Source of the DNA: Colletes latitarsis
Taxonomy: Eukaryota > Arthropoda > Insecta > Hymenoptera > Colletidae
Assembly (NCBI RefSeq): GCF_051014445.1
Contig: NC_135137.1
Span: 19,407,501 to 19,471,500, forward strand
DNA: 64,000 nt
Reading direction: 5' to 3'
The notes beneath the pieces were generated by a model. It had not been told where the DNA came from and made no database searches. It saw only the letters and a program-made list of their open reading frames with translations. The position numbers were made by a program, and so were the translations under genes. Shown piece by piece: positions 27,901 to 40,093 of the stretch (within the stretch, counting starts at the first letter, position 1; each line of letters begins with the position of its first letter).

Positions 27901-28317
27901 AATGAATTTGCCTTCTTCGCATACTTGTTGGCCAGATCCTGGGTTTTTTTCGTGTTTGAATCACGTAGTAATGTGGTAACACACTGAAGCAGTCACTTAA
28001 ACCTGGTTTCGATCAATATTTTACAGGATAACACCGGTTAGGTCTGGGTTAGGTCTGGGATATGACCGCATCTGGCTCATGATTTTGCCTTCTTCGCATA
28101 CTTGTTGGCCAGATCCTGGGATTTTTTTCTTGTTTGAATCACGTAGTAATGTGGTAACACACTGAAGCAGTCACTTAAACCTGGATTCGATCAATGTTTT
28201 AGAGGATAACACCGGTTAGGTCTGGGTTACGTCTGGGATATGCGCGCATCTGGCTTATACTTTCGCCTTTTTCGCAAACTTGTTGGCTAGATCCTGGGTT
28301 TTTTTCGGGTTTGAATC
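24906..28317 (+). repeat. Duplicated satellite block, partner at 30739-34150 (offset 5833)
   Basis: About 3.41 kb pairs with 30739-34150 at a constant offset of 5833, checked at several marker variants (near 25571, 26341, 26461 and 27349). Rare marks such as TTAGGTCCGGG and TTTTTTTCTTG are shared. Isolated substitutions include TTTTCTTCG near 25290 and AGAAGATAAC near 25900. Confidence 0.86.
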
Positions 28318-31014
28318 TCGTAGTAATGTGGTACCACACAGAAACAGTCAATTAAACCTGCTTTCGATCAATATTTTAGAGGATAACACCGGTTAGGTCT
28401 GGGTTAGGTCTGGGATATGCGCGCATCTGGCTTATACTTTCGCCTTTTTCGCAAACTTGTTGGCCAGATCCTGGGTTTTTTTCGTGTTTGAATCACGTAG
28501 TAATGTGGTAACACACTGAAGCAGTCAACTAAACCTGGTTTCGATCGATATTTTAGAGGATAACACCGGTTAGGTCTGGGTTAGGTCTGGGATATGCGCG
28601 CATCTGGCTTATACTTTCGCCTTTTTCGCAAACTTGTTGGCTAGATCCTGGGTTTTTTTCGGGTTTGAATCACGTAGTAATGTGGTAACACACTGAAGCA
28701 GTCAATTAAACCTGCTTTCGATCAATATTTTAGAGGATAACACCGGTTAGGTCTGGGTTAGGTCTGGGATATGCGCGCATCTGGCTTATACTTTCGCCTT
28801 TTTCGCAAACTTGTTGGCCAGATCCTGGGTTTTTTTCGTGTTTGAATCACGTAGTAATATGGTAACACACTGAAGCAGTCAATTATACCTGGTTTCGATC
28901 AATGTTTCAGAGGATAACACCGGTTAGGTCTGGGTTAAGTCTGGGATATGCCCGCATCAGGCTTATACTTTCGCCTTTTTCGCAAACTTGTTGGCTAGAT
29001 CCTGGGTTTTTTTCGGGTTTGAATCACGTAGTAATGTGGTAACACACTGAAGCAGTCAATTAAACCTGCTTTCGATCAATATTTTAGAGGATAACACCGG
29101 TTAGGTCTGGGTTAGGTCTGGGATATGCGCGCATCTGGCTTATACTTTCGCCTTCTTCGCAAACTTGTTGGCCAGATCCTGGGTTTTTTTCGTGTTTGAA
29201 TCACGTAGTAATGTGGTAACACACTGAAGCAGTCAATTAAACCTGGTTTCGATCAATATTTTAGAGGATAACACCGGTTAGGTCTGGGTTAGGTCTGGGT
29301 TATGCCCGCATCTGGCTTATACTTTCGCCTTTTTCGCAAACTTGTTGGCTAGATCCTGGGTTTTTTTCGGGTTTGAATCTCGTAGTAATGTGGTACCACA
29401 CAGAAGCAGTCCATTAAACCTGGATTCGGACAGTATTTTAGCGGATAACACCGGTTAGGTCTGGGTTTCGTCTGGGTTATGCCCGCATATGGCTAATGAA
29501 TTTGCCTTCTTCGCATACTTGTTGGCCAGATCCTGGGTTTTTTTCGTGTTTGAATCACGTAGTAATGTGGTAACACACTGAAGCAGTCACTTAAACCTGG
29601 TTTCGATCAATATTTTACAGGATAACACCGGTTAGGTCTGGGTTAGGTCTGGGATATGACCGCATCTGGCTCATGATTTTGCCTTCTTCGCATACTTGTT
29701 GGCCAGATCCTGGGATTTTTTTCTTGTTTGAATCACGTAGTAATGTGGTAACACACTGAAGCAGTCACTTAAACCTGGATTCGATCAATGTTTTAGAGGA
29801 TAACACCGGTTAGGTCTGGGTTACGTCTGGGATATGCGCGCATCTGGCTTATACTTTCGCCTTTTTCGCAAACTTGTTGGCTAGATCCTGGGTTTTTTTC
29901 GGGTTTGAATCACGTAGTAATGTGGTAACACACTGAAGCAGTCAATTAAACCTGCTTTCGATCAATATTTTAGAGGATAACACCGGTTAGGTCTGGGTTA
30001 GGTCTGGGATATGCGCGCATCTGGCTTATACTTTCGCCTTTTTCGCAAACTTGTTGGCCAGATCCTGGGTTTTTTTCGTGTTTGAATCACGTAGTAATGT
30101 GGTAACACACTGAAGCAGTCAACTAAACCTGGTTTCGATCGATATTTTAGAGGATAACACCGGTTAGGTCTGGGTTAGGTCTGGGATATGCGCGCATCTG
30201 GCTTATACTTTCGCCTTTTTCGCAATCTTGTTGGCCAGATCCTGGGTTTTTTTCGTGTTTGAATCACGTAGTAATGTGGTACAACACTGAAGCAGTCAAT
30301 TAAACCTGGTTTCGATCAATATTTTACAGGATAACACCGGTTAGGTCTGGGTTAGGTCTGGGATATGACCGCATCTGGCTCATGATTTGGCCTTCTTCGC
30401 ATACTTGTTCGCCAGATCCTGGGTTTTTTTCGTGTTTGAATCACGTAGTAATGTGGTACAACACTGAAGCAGTCAATTAAACCTGGTTTCGATCAATATT
30501 TTAGAGGATAACACCGGTTAGGTCTGGGATATGCGCGTATCAGGCTTATACTTTCGCCTTTTTCGCAAACTTGTTGGCTAGATCCTGGGTTTTTTTCGGG
30601 TTTGAATCTCGTAGTAATGTGGTACCACACAGAAACAGTCCATTAAACCTGGTTTGAGACAGTATTTTAGAGGATAACACCGGTTAGGTATGGGTTTCGT
30701 CTGGGTTATGCCCGCATCTGGCTCATGATTTGACCTTCTTCGCAAACTTGTTGGCTAGATCCTGGGTTTTTTTCGGGTTTGAATCTCGTAGTAATGTGGT
30801 ACCACACAGAAGCAGTCCATTAAACCTGGATTCGGACAGTATTTTAGCGGATAACACCGGTTAGGTCTGGGTTTCGTCTGGGTTATGCCCGCATATGGCT
30901 AATGAATTTGCCTTCTTCGCATACTTGTTGGCCAGATCCTGGGTTTTTTTCGTGTTTGAATCACGTAGTAATGTGGTAACACACTGAAGCAGTCACTTAA
31001 ACCTGGTTTCGATC
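28252..31014 (+). repeat. Duplicated satellite block, partner at 34782-37544 (offset 6530)
   Basis: About 2.76 kb pairs with 34782-37544 at a constant offset of 6530. The shared order of variants includes the GCCCGCATCAGGC monomer (near 28945/35475) and the GCGCGTATCAGGC monomer (near 30535/37065). It overlaps the end of the preceding block by about 65 bp, and its partner begins about 630 bp after the preceding block's partner ends. Confidence 0.86.
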
Positions 31015-34000
31015 AATATTTTACAGGATAACACCGGTTAGGTCTGGGTTAGGTCTGGGATATGACCGCATCTGGCTCATGATTTGGCCTTCTTCGCATA
31101 CTTGTTCGCCAGATCCTGGGTTTTTTTCGTGTTTGAATCACGTAGTAATGTGGTACAACACTGAAGCAGTCAATTAAACCTGGATTCGATCAATGTTTTA
31201 GAGGATAACACCGGTTAGGTCTGGGTTACGTCTGGGATATGCGCGCATCTGGCTTATACTTTCGCCTTTTTCGCAAACTTGTTGGCTAGATCCTGGGTTT
31301 TTTTCGGGTTTGAATCACGTAGTAATGTGGTAACACACTGAAGCAGTCAATTAAACCTGCTTTCGATCAATATTTTAGAGGATAACACCGGTTAGGTCTG
31401 GGTTAGGTCCGGGATATGCGCGCATCTGGCTTATACTTTCGCCTTTTTCGCAAACTTGTTGGCCAGATCCTGGGTTTTTTTCGTGTTTGAATCACGTAGT
31501 AATATGGTAACACACTGAAGCAGTCAATTATACCTGGTTTCGATCAATGTTTCAGAGGATAACACCGGTTAGGTCTGGGTTAAGTCTGGGATATGCGCCC
31601 ATCTGGCTTATACTTTCGCCTTCTTCGCAAACTTGTTGGCCAGATCCTGGGTTTTTTTCGTGTTTGAATCACGTAGTAATGTGGTAACACACTGAAGCAG
31701 TCAATTAAACCTGGTTTCGATCAATATTTTAGAGGATAACACCGGTTAGGTCTGGGTTAGGTCTGGGTTATGCCCGCATCTGGCTTATACTTTCGCCTTT
31801 TTCGCAAACTTGTTGGCTAGATCCTGGGTTTTTTTCGGGTTTGAATCTCGTAGTAATGTGGTACCACACAGAAGCAGTCCATTAAACCTGGATTCGGACA
31901 GTATTTTAGCGGATAACACCGGTTAGGTCTGGGTTTCGTCTGGGTTATGCCCGCATATGGCTAATGAATTTGCCTTCTTCGCATACTTGTTGGCCAGATC
32001 CTGGGTTTTTTTCGTGTTTGAATCACGTAGTAATGTGGTAACACACTGAAGCAGTCACTTAAACCTGGTTTCGATCAATATTTTACAGGATAACACCGGT
32101 TAGGTCTGGGTTAGGTCTGGGATATGACCGCATCTGGCTCATGATTTTGCCTTCTTCGCATACTTGTTGGCCAGATCCTGGGATTTTTTTCTTGTTTGAA
32201 TCACGTAGTAATGTGGTAACACACTGAAGCAGTCACTTAAACCTGGATTCGATCAATGTTTTAGAGGATAACACCGGTTAGGTCTGGGTTAGGTCTGGGT
32301 TATGCCCGCATCTGGCTTATACTTTCGCCTTTTTCGCAAACTTGTTGGCTAGATCCTGGGTTTTTTTCGGGTTTGAATCTCGTAGTAATGTGGTACCACA
32401 CAGAAGCAGTCCATTAAACCTGGATTCGGACAGTATTTTAGCGGATAACACCGGTTAGGTCTGGGTTTCGTCTGGGTTATGCCCGCATATGGCTAATGAA
32501 TTTGCCTTCTTCGCATACTTGTTGGCCAGATCCTGGGTTTTTTTCGTGTTTGAATCACGTAGTAATGTGGTAACACACTGAAGCAGTCACTTAAACCTGG
32601 TTTCGATCAATATTTTACAGGATAACACCGGTTAGGTCTGGGTTAGGTCTGGGATATGACCGCATCTGGCTCATGATTTGGCCTTCTTCGCATACTTGTT
32701 CGCCAGATCCTGGGTTTTTTTCGTGTTTGAATCACGTAGTAATGTGGTACAACACTGAAGCAGTCAATTAAACCTGGATTCGATCAATGTTTTAGAGGAT
32801 AACACCGGTTAGGTCTGGGTTACGTCTGGGATATGCGCGCATCTGGCTTATACTTTCGCCTTTTTCGCAAACTTGTTGGCTAGATCCTGGGTTTTTTTCG
32901 GGTTTGAATCACGTAGTAATGTGGTAACACACTGAAGCAGTCAATTAAACCTGCTTTCGATCAATATTTTAGAGGATAACACCGGTTAGGTCTGGGTTAG
33001 GTCTGGGATATGCGCGCATCTGGCTTATACTTTCGCCTTTTTCGCAAACTTGTTGGCCAGATCCTGGGTTTTTTTCGTGTTTGAATCACGTAGTAATATG
33101 GTAACACACTGAAGCAGTCAATTATACCTGGTTTCGATCAATGTTTCAGAGGATAACACCGGTTAGGTCTGGGTTAAGTCTGGGATATGCCCGCATCAGG
33201 CTTATACTTTCGCCTTTTTCGCAAACTTGTTGGCTAGATCCTGGGTTTTTTTCGGGTTTGAATCACGTAGTAATGTGGTAACACACTGAAGCAGTGAATT
33301 AAACCTGCTTTCGATCAATATTTTAGAGGATAACACCGGTTAGGTCTGGGTTAGGTCTGGGATATGCGCGCATCTGGCTTATACTTTCGCCTTCTTCGCA
33401 AACTTGTTGGCCAGATCCTGGGTTTTTTTCGTGTTTGAATCACGTAGTAATGTGGTAACACACTGAAGCAGTCAATTAAACCTGGTTTCGATCAATATTT
33501 TAGAGGATAACACCGGTTAGGTCTGGGTTAGGTCTGGGTTATGCCCGCATCTGGCTTATACTTTCGCCTTTTTCGCAAACTTGTTGGCTAGATCCTGGGT
33601 TTTTTTCGGGTTTGAATCTCGTAGTAATGTGGTACCACACAGAAGCAGTCCATTAAACCTGGATTCGGACAGTATTTTAGCGGATAACACCGGTTAGGTC
33701 TGGGTTTCGTCTGGGTTATGCCCGCATATGGCTAATGAATTTGCCTTCTTCGCATACTTGTTGGCCAGATCCTGGGTTTTTTTCGTGTTTGAATCACGTA
33801 GTAATGTGGTAACACACTGAAGCAGTCACTTAAACCTGGTTTCGATCAATATTTTACAGGATAACACCGGTTAGGTCTGGGTTAGGTCTGGGATATGACC
33901 GCATCTGGCTCATGATTTTGCCTTCTTCGCATACTTGTTGGCCAGATCCTGGGATTTTTTTCTTGTTTGAATCACGTAGTAATGTGGTAACACACTGAAG

Positions 34001-37000
34001 CAGTCACTTAAACCTGGATTCGATCAATGTTTTAGAGGATAACACCGGTTAGGTCTGGGTTACGTCTGGGATATGCGCGCATCTGGCTTATACTTTCGCC
34101 TTTTTCGCAAACTTGTTGGCTAGATCCTGGGTTTTTTTCGGGTTTGAATCACGTAGTAATGTGGTAACACACTGAAGCAGTCAATTAAACCTGCTTTCGA
34201 TCAATATTTTAGAGGATAACACCGGTTAGGTCTGGGTTAGGTCTGGGATATGCGCGCATCTGGCTTATACTTTCGCCTTTTTCGCAAACTTGTTGGCCAG
34301 ATCCTGGGTTTTTTTCGTGTTTGAATCACGTAGTAATGTGGTAACACACTGAAGCAGTCAACTAAACCTGGTTTCGATCGATATTTTAGAGGATAACACC
34401 GGTTAGGTCTGGGTTAGGTCTGGGATATGCGCGCATCTGGCTTATACTTTCGCCTTTTTCGCAATCTTGTTGGCCAGATCCTGGGTTTTTTTCGTGTTTG
34501 AATCACGTAGTAATGTGGTACAACACTGAAGCAGTCAATTAAACCTGGTTTCGATCAATATTTTACAGGATAACACCGGTTAGGTCTGGGTTAGGTCTGG
34601 GATATGACCGCATCTGGCTCATGATTTGGCCTTCTTCGCATACTTGTTCGCCAGATCCTGGGTTTTTTTCGTGTTTGAATCACGTAGTAATGTGGTACAA
34701 CACTGAAGCAGTCAATTAAACCTGGTTTCGATCAATATTTTAGAGGATAACACCGGTTAGGTCTGGGATATGCGCGTATCAGGCTTATACTTTCGCCTTT
34801 TTCGCAAACTTGTTGGCTAGATCCTGGGTTTTTTTCGGGTTTGAATCTCGTAGTAATGTGGTACCACACAGAAACAGTCAATTAAACCTGCTTTCGATCA
34901 ATATTTTAGAGGATAACACCGGTTAGGTCTGGGTTAGGTCTGGGATATGCGCGCATCTGGCTTATACTTTCGCCTTTTTCGCAAACTTGTTGGCCAGATC
35001 CTGGGTTTTTTTCGTGTTTGAATCACGTAGTAATGTGGTAACACACTGAAGCAGTCAACTAAACCTGGTTTCGATCGATATTTTAGAGGATAACACCGGT
35101 TAGGTCTGGGTTAGGTCTGGGATATGCGCGCATCTGGCTTATACTTTCGCCTTTTTCGCAAACTTGTTGGCTAGATCCTGGGTTTTTTTCGGGTTTGAAT
35201 CACGTAGTAATGTGGTAACACACTGAAGCAGTCAATTAAACCTGCTTTCGATCAATATTTTAGAGGATAACACCGGTTAGGTCTGGGTTAGGTCTGGGAT
35301 ATGCGCGCATCTGGCTTATACTTTCGCCTTTTTCGCAAACTTGTTGGCCAGATCCTGGGTTTTTTTCGTGTTTGAATCACGTAGTAATATGGTAACACAC
35401 TGAAGCAGTCAATTATACCTGGTTTCGATCAATGTTTCAGAGGATAACACCGGTTAGGTCTGGGTTAAGTCTGGGATATGCCCGCATCAGGCTTATACTT
35501 TCGCCTTTTTCGCAAACTTGTTGGCTAGATCCTGGGTTTTTTTCGGGTTTGAATCACGTAGTAATGTGGTAACACACTGAAGCAGTCAATTAAACCTGCT
35601 TTCGATCAATATTTTAGAGGATAACACCGGTTAGGTCTGGGTTAGGTCTGGGATATGCGCGCATCTGGCTTATACTTTCGCCTTCTTCGCAAACTTGTTG
35701 GCCAGATCCTGGGTTTTTTTCGTGTTTGAATCACGTAGTAATGTGGTAACACACTGAAGCAGTCAATTAAACCTGGTTTCGATCAATATTTTAGAGGATA
35801 ACACCGGTTAGGTCTGGGTTAGGTCTGGGTTATGCCCGCATCTGGCTTATACTTTCGCCTTTTTCGCAAACTTGTTGGCTAGATCCTGGGTTTTTTTCGG
35901 GTTTGAATCTCGTAGTAATGTGGTACCACACAGAAGCAGTCCATTAAACCTGGATTCGGACAGTATTTTAGCGGATAACACCGGTTAGGTCTGGGTTTCG
36001 TCTGGGTTATGCCCGCATATGGCTAATGAATTTGCCTTCTTCGCATACTTGTTGGCCAGATCCTGGGTTTTTTTCGTGTTTGAATCACGTAGTAATGTGG
36101 TAACACACTGAAGCAGTCACTTAAACCTGGTTTCGATCAATATTTTACAGGATAACACCGGTTAGGTCTGGGTTAGGTCTGGGATATGACCGCATCTGGC
36201 TCATGATTTTGCCTTCTTCGCATACTTGTTGGCCAGATCCTGGGATTTTTTTCTTGTTTGAATCACGTAGTAATGTGGTAACACACTGAAGCAGTCACTT
36301 AAACCTGGATTCGATCAATGTTTTAGAGGATAACACCGGTTAGGTCTGGGTTACGTCTGGGATATGCGCGCATCTGGCTTATACTTTCGCCTTTTTCGCA
36401 AACTTGTTGGCTAGATCCTGGGTTTTTTTCGGGTTTGAATCACGTAGTAATGTGGTAACACACTGAAGCAGTCAATTAAACCTGCTTTCGATCAATATTT
36501 TAGAGGATAACACCGGTTAGGTCTGGGTTAGGTCTGGGATATGCGCGCATCTGGCTTATACTTTCGCCTTTTTCGCAAACTTGTTGGCCAGATCCTGGGT
36601 TTTTTTCGTGTTTGAATCACGTAGTAATGTGGTAACACACTGAAGCAGTCAACTAAACCTGGTTTCGATCGATATTTTAGAGGATAACACCGGTTAGGTC
36701 TGGGTTAGGTCTGGGATATGCGCGCATCTGGCTTATACTTTCGCCTTTTTCGCAATCTTGTTGGCCAGATCCTGGGTTTTTTTCGTGTTTGAATCACGTA
36801 GTAATGTGGTACAACACTGAAGCAGTCAATTAAACCTGGTTTCGATCAATATTTTACAGGATAACACCGGTTAGGTCTGGGTTAGGTCTGGGATATGACC
36901 GCATCTGGCTCATGATTTGGCCTTCTTCGCATACTTGTTCGCCAGATCCTGGGTTTTTTTCGTGTTTGAATCACGTAGTAATGTGGTACAACACTGAAGC

Positions 37001-39526
37001 AGTCAATTAAACCTGGTTTCGATCAATATTTTAGAGGATAACACCGGTTAGGTCTGGGATATGCGCGTATCAGGCTTATACTTTCGCCTTTTTCGCAAAC
37101 TTGTTGGCTAGATCCTGGGTTTTTTTCGGGTTTGAATCTCGTAGTAATGTGGTACCACACAGAAACAGTCCATTAAACCTGGTTTGAGACAGTATTTTAG
37201 AGGATAACACCGGTTAGGTATGGGTTTCGTCTGGGTTATGCCCGCATCTGGCTCATGATTTGACCTTCTTCGCAAACTTGTTGGCTAGATCCTGGGTTTT
37301 TTTCGGGTTTGAATCTCGTAGTAATGTGGTACCACACAGAAGCAGTCCATTAAACCTGGATTCGGACAGTATTTTAGCGGATAACACCGGTTAGGTCTGG
37401 GTTTCGTCTGGGTTATGCCCGCATATGGCTAATGAATTTGCCTTCTTCGCATACTTGTTGGCCAGATCCTGGGTTTTTTTCGTGTTTGAATCACGTAGTA
37501 ATGTGGTAACACACTGAAGCAGTCACTTAAACCTGGTTTCGATCGATGTTTTAGAGGATAACACCGGTTAGGTCTGGGTTAGGTCTGGGATATGCGCCCA
37601 TCTGGCTTATACTTTCGCCTTTTTCGCAAACTTGTTGGCCAGATCCTGGGTTTTTTTCGTGTTTGGATCACGTAGTAATGTGGTACCACATTGAAGCAGT
37701 CAATTAAACCTGGTTTCGATCAATATTTTAGAGGATAACACCGGTTAGGTCTGGGTTAGGTCTGGGTTATGCGCGCATCTGACTTATACTTTCGCCTTTT
37801 TCGCAAACTTGTTGGCTAGATTCTGGGTTTATTTCGGGTTTGAATCACGTAGTAATGTGGTAACACACTGAAGCAGTCAACTAAACCTGGTTTCGATCAA
37901 TATTCTAGAGGATAACACCGGTTAGGTCTGGGTTAGGTCTGGTTTATGCCCGCATCTGGCTCATGATTTGACCTTCTTCGCAAACTTGTTGGCCAGATCC
38001 TGGGTTTTTTTTCGTGTTTGAATCACGTAGTAATGTGGTACCACACTGAAGCAGTCAATTAAACCTGGTTTCGATCAATATTTTAGAGGATAACACCGGT
38101 TAGGTCTGGGTTAGGTCTGGGATATGACCGCATCTGGCTCATGATTTGGCCTTCTTCGCATACTTGTTCGCCAGATCCTGGGTTTTTTTCGTGTTTGAAT
38201 CACGTAGTAATGTGGTACAACACTGAAGCAGTCAATTAAACCTGGTTTCGATCAATATTTTAGAGGATAACACCGGTTAGGTCTGGGATATGCGCGCAAC
38301 TGGCTTATACTTTCGCCTTTTTCGCAAACTTGTTGGCTAGATCCTGGGTTTTTTTCGGGTTTGAATCTCGTAGTAATGTGGTACCACACAGAAACAGTCC
38401 ATTAAACCTGGTTTCAGACAGTATTTTAGAGGATAACACCGGTTAGGTCTGGGGTAGGTCTGGGTTATGCCCGCATCTGGCTCATGATTTGACCTTCTTC
38501 GCAAACTTGTTGGCCAGATCCTGGGTTTTTTTTCGTGTCTGAATCACGTAGTAATGTGGTAACACACTGAAGCAGTCAATTAAACCTGGTTTCGATCTAT
38601 ATTTTAGAGGATAACACCGGTTAGGTCTGGTTTAGGTCTGGGTTATGCCCGCATCTGGCTTATACTTTCGCCTTTTTCGCAAACTTGTTGGCTAGATCCT
38701 GGGTTTTTTTCGGGTATGAATCTCGTAGTAATGTGGTACCACACAGAAGCAGTCCATTAAACGTGGATTCGGACAGTATTTTAGCGGATAACACCGGTTA
38801 GGTCTGGGTTTCGTCTGGGTTATGCCCGCATTTGGCTAATGAATTAGCCTTCTTCACATATTTGTTGGCCTGATCCTGGGTTTTTTTCATGTTTGAATCA
38901 CGTAGTAATGTGGTATCACACTGAAGCAGTCAATTAAACCTGGTTTCGATCAATATTTTAGAGGATAACACCGGTTAGGTCTGGGATATGCGCGCATCTG
39001 GGTTATACTTTCGCCTTTTTCGCAAACTTGTTGGATAGATCCTGGGTTTTTTTCGGGTTTGAATCACGTAGTAATGTGGTACCACACAGAAACAGTCCAT
39101 TAAACCTGGATTCGGACAGTATTTTAGCCGATAACACCGGTTAGGTCTGGGTATCGTCTAGGTTCTGCCCGCATCTGGCTCTTGATTTTGCCTTCTTCGC
39201 ATACTTGTTGGCCAGATCCTGGGATTTTTTTCGTGTTTGAATCACGTAGTAATGTGGTAACACACTGTAGCAGTCACTTAAACCTGGATTCGATCAATGT
39301 TTTAGAGGATAACACCGGTTAGGTCTGGGTTAGGTCTGGGATATGCGCGCATCTGGCTTATACTTTCGCCTTTTTCGCAAACTTGTTGGCCAGATCCTGG
39401 GTTTTTTTCGTGTTTGAATCACGTAGTAATGTGGTAACACACTGAAGCAGTCAACTAAACCTGGTTTCGATCGATATTTTAGAGGATAACACCGGTTAGG
39501 TCTGGGTTAGGTCTGGGATATGCGCG

Positions 39527-39537
39527 CATCTGGCTTA

Positions 39538-39540
<3 letters not shown>
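39527..39540. repeat. Target-site duplication of family B element, poly(A) side
   Basis: CATCTGGCTTATAC is repeated exactly at 42386-42399. The duplication could be up to 17 bp, because the next bases at the other side are TTT and merge with the poly(T) tract. It lies in the non-telomeric part of the monomer. Confidence 0.92.

Positions 39541-39577
<37 letters not shown>
39541..39577 (-). other. Poly(A) tail of family B element (T37 on plus strand)
   Basis: An uninterrupted run of 37 T on the plus strand abuts the target-site duplication. Up to three T could belong to the target, since the other flank continues with TTT. Confidence 0.95.
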
Positions 39578-39578
<1 letters not shown>

Positions 39579-40093
39579 TCGTGGGGAAAATCTTCGAAAG
39601 ACTCCCTCCCACCTCCTTGGGGAGAGGTGGGAGGGGTGTGTGGGATTCCCCGCGCCCGTACAACGACAGGCGCAGGACCTACCCACTAAAAACCCCACGG
39701 TGACCCTTCGGCACGCTTTGGGAGGATACTGGGAATCGCTCGAAGCATTCTTCCGGTATCCTCCCCGTGCCCGCGCTTTCGCGCCCATCCCCCGGGGGGA
39801 CAATCGGTCCCCCCAGTAGACACACTGCCTCATAGCGGCGGGACGGGGCCACACCATCCCGCCGCTATCCGTCCCGGGGCCGCGTTTAGTGGCGGCTGCG
39901 AGCCCCAACTCGCAACCGCCCGCGACCCCGTTTCCACCCCTCGGCGGCCGGGCGTTCACGGCCGCACCAGACCGCCGAGGGTGCCTCCCCTTGCGTCGGA
40001 CCGGTAGGGGGAGGCACTCCTACCCCCAACCGGTCCGACCCGGCGCCGCCTGGCGGGAGGAGGGTCCCCTCAGGACCCCCCTCCCAGCCTAGG
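39578..40093 (-). other. 3' UTR of family B element, with inverted repeats
   Basis: 516 nt of GC-rich sequence lie between the ORF2 stop and the poly(A). Three strong inverted repeats are visible. One is 39832-39843 with 39857-39868 (12 bp perfect, 13-nt loop). One is 39995-40005 with 40029-40039 (11 bp perfect, with further pairing inside). One is 40055-40067 with 40073-40085 (13 bp, one mismatch, 5-nt loop). Structured 3' UTRs are often what the element's own RT recognises; that role is inferred here. Open frames across this stretch on either strand have no recognisable domain. Confidence 0.75.

Larger units (their letters stand above)
1..39540 (+). repeat. Satellite array, ~177-bp monomer with embedded telomere-like 11-mers (left block)
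   Basis: Head-to-tail monomers start, for example, at 1, 178 and 355 (177-bp spacing). Each holds an ACTTGTTGGC start, a run of about seven T, a GAATCACGTAGTAATGTGG core, CAGTCAATTAAACCTGG, GAGGATAACACCGGTTAGG and one to three TTAGGTCTGGG units. Monomers with a single 11-mer are 166 bp (709 to 875). Variant classes alternate at fixed places: CTCATGATTTTGCC versus CTTATACTTTCGCC, GTGTTTGAATCACG versus GGGTTTGAATCTCG, and GGTTTCGATC versus GGATTCGGAC. There is no coding potential beyond fortuitous stop-free frames, and no other gene in this stretch. The array enters the window mid-monomer, so it extends to the left. Confidence 0.97.

Noticed and set aside
1..39540. Possible CRISPR array
   Set aside because: The repeat unit is a contiguous ~177-bp tandem satellite. 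There are no short repeats separated by unique spacers and no cas genes.
1..39540. Centromeric satellite with a CENP-B box
   Set aside because: The monomer length is reminiscent of alpha satellite (171 bp), but I see no match to the CENP-B box pattern, and the telomere-like units argue for another location. A centromeric role is not excluded.
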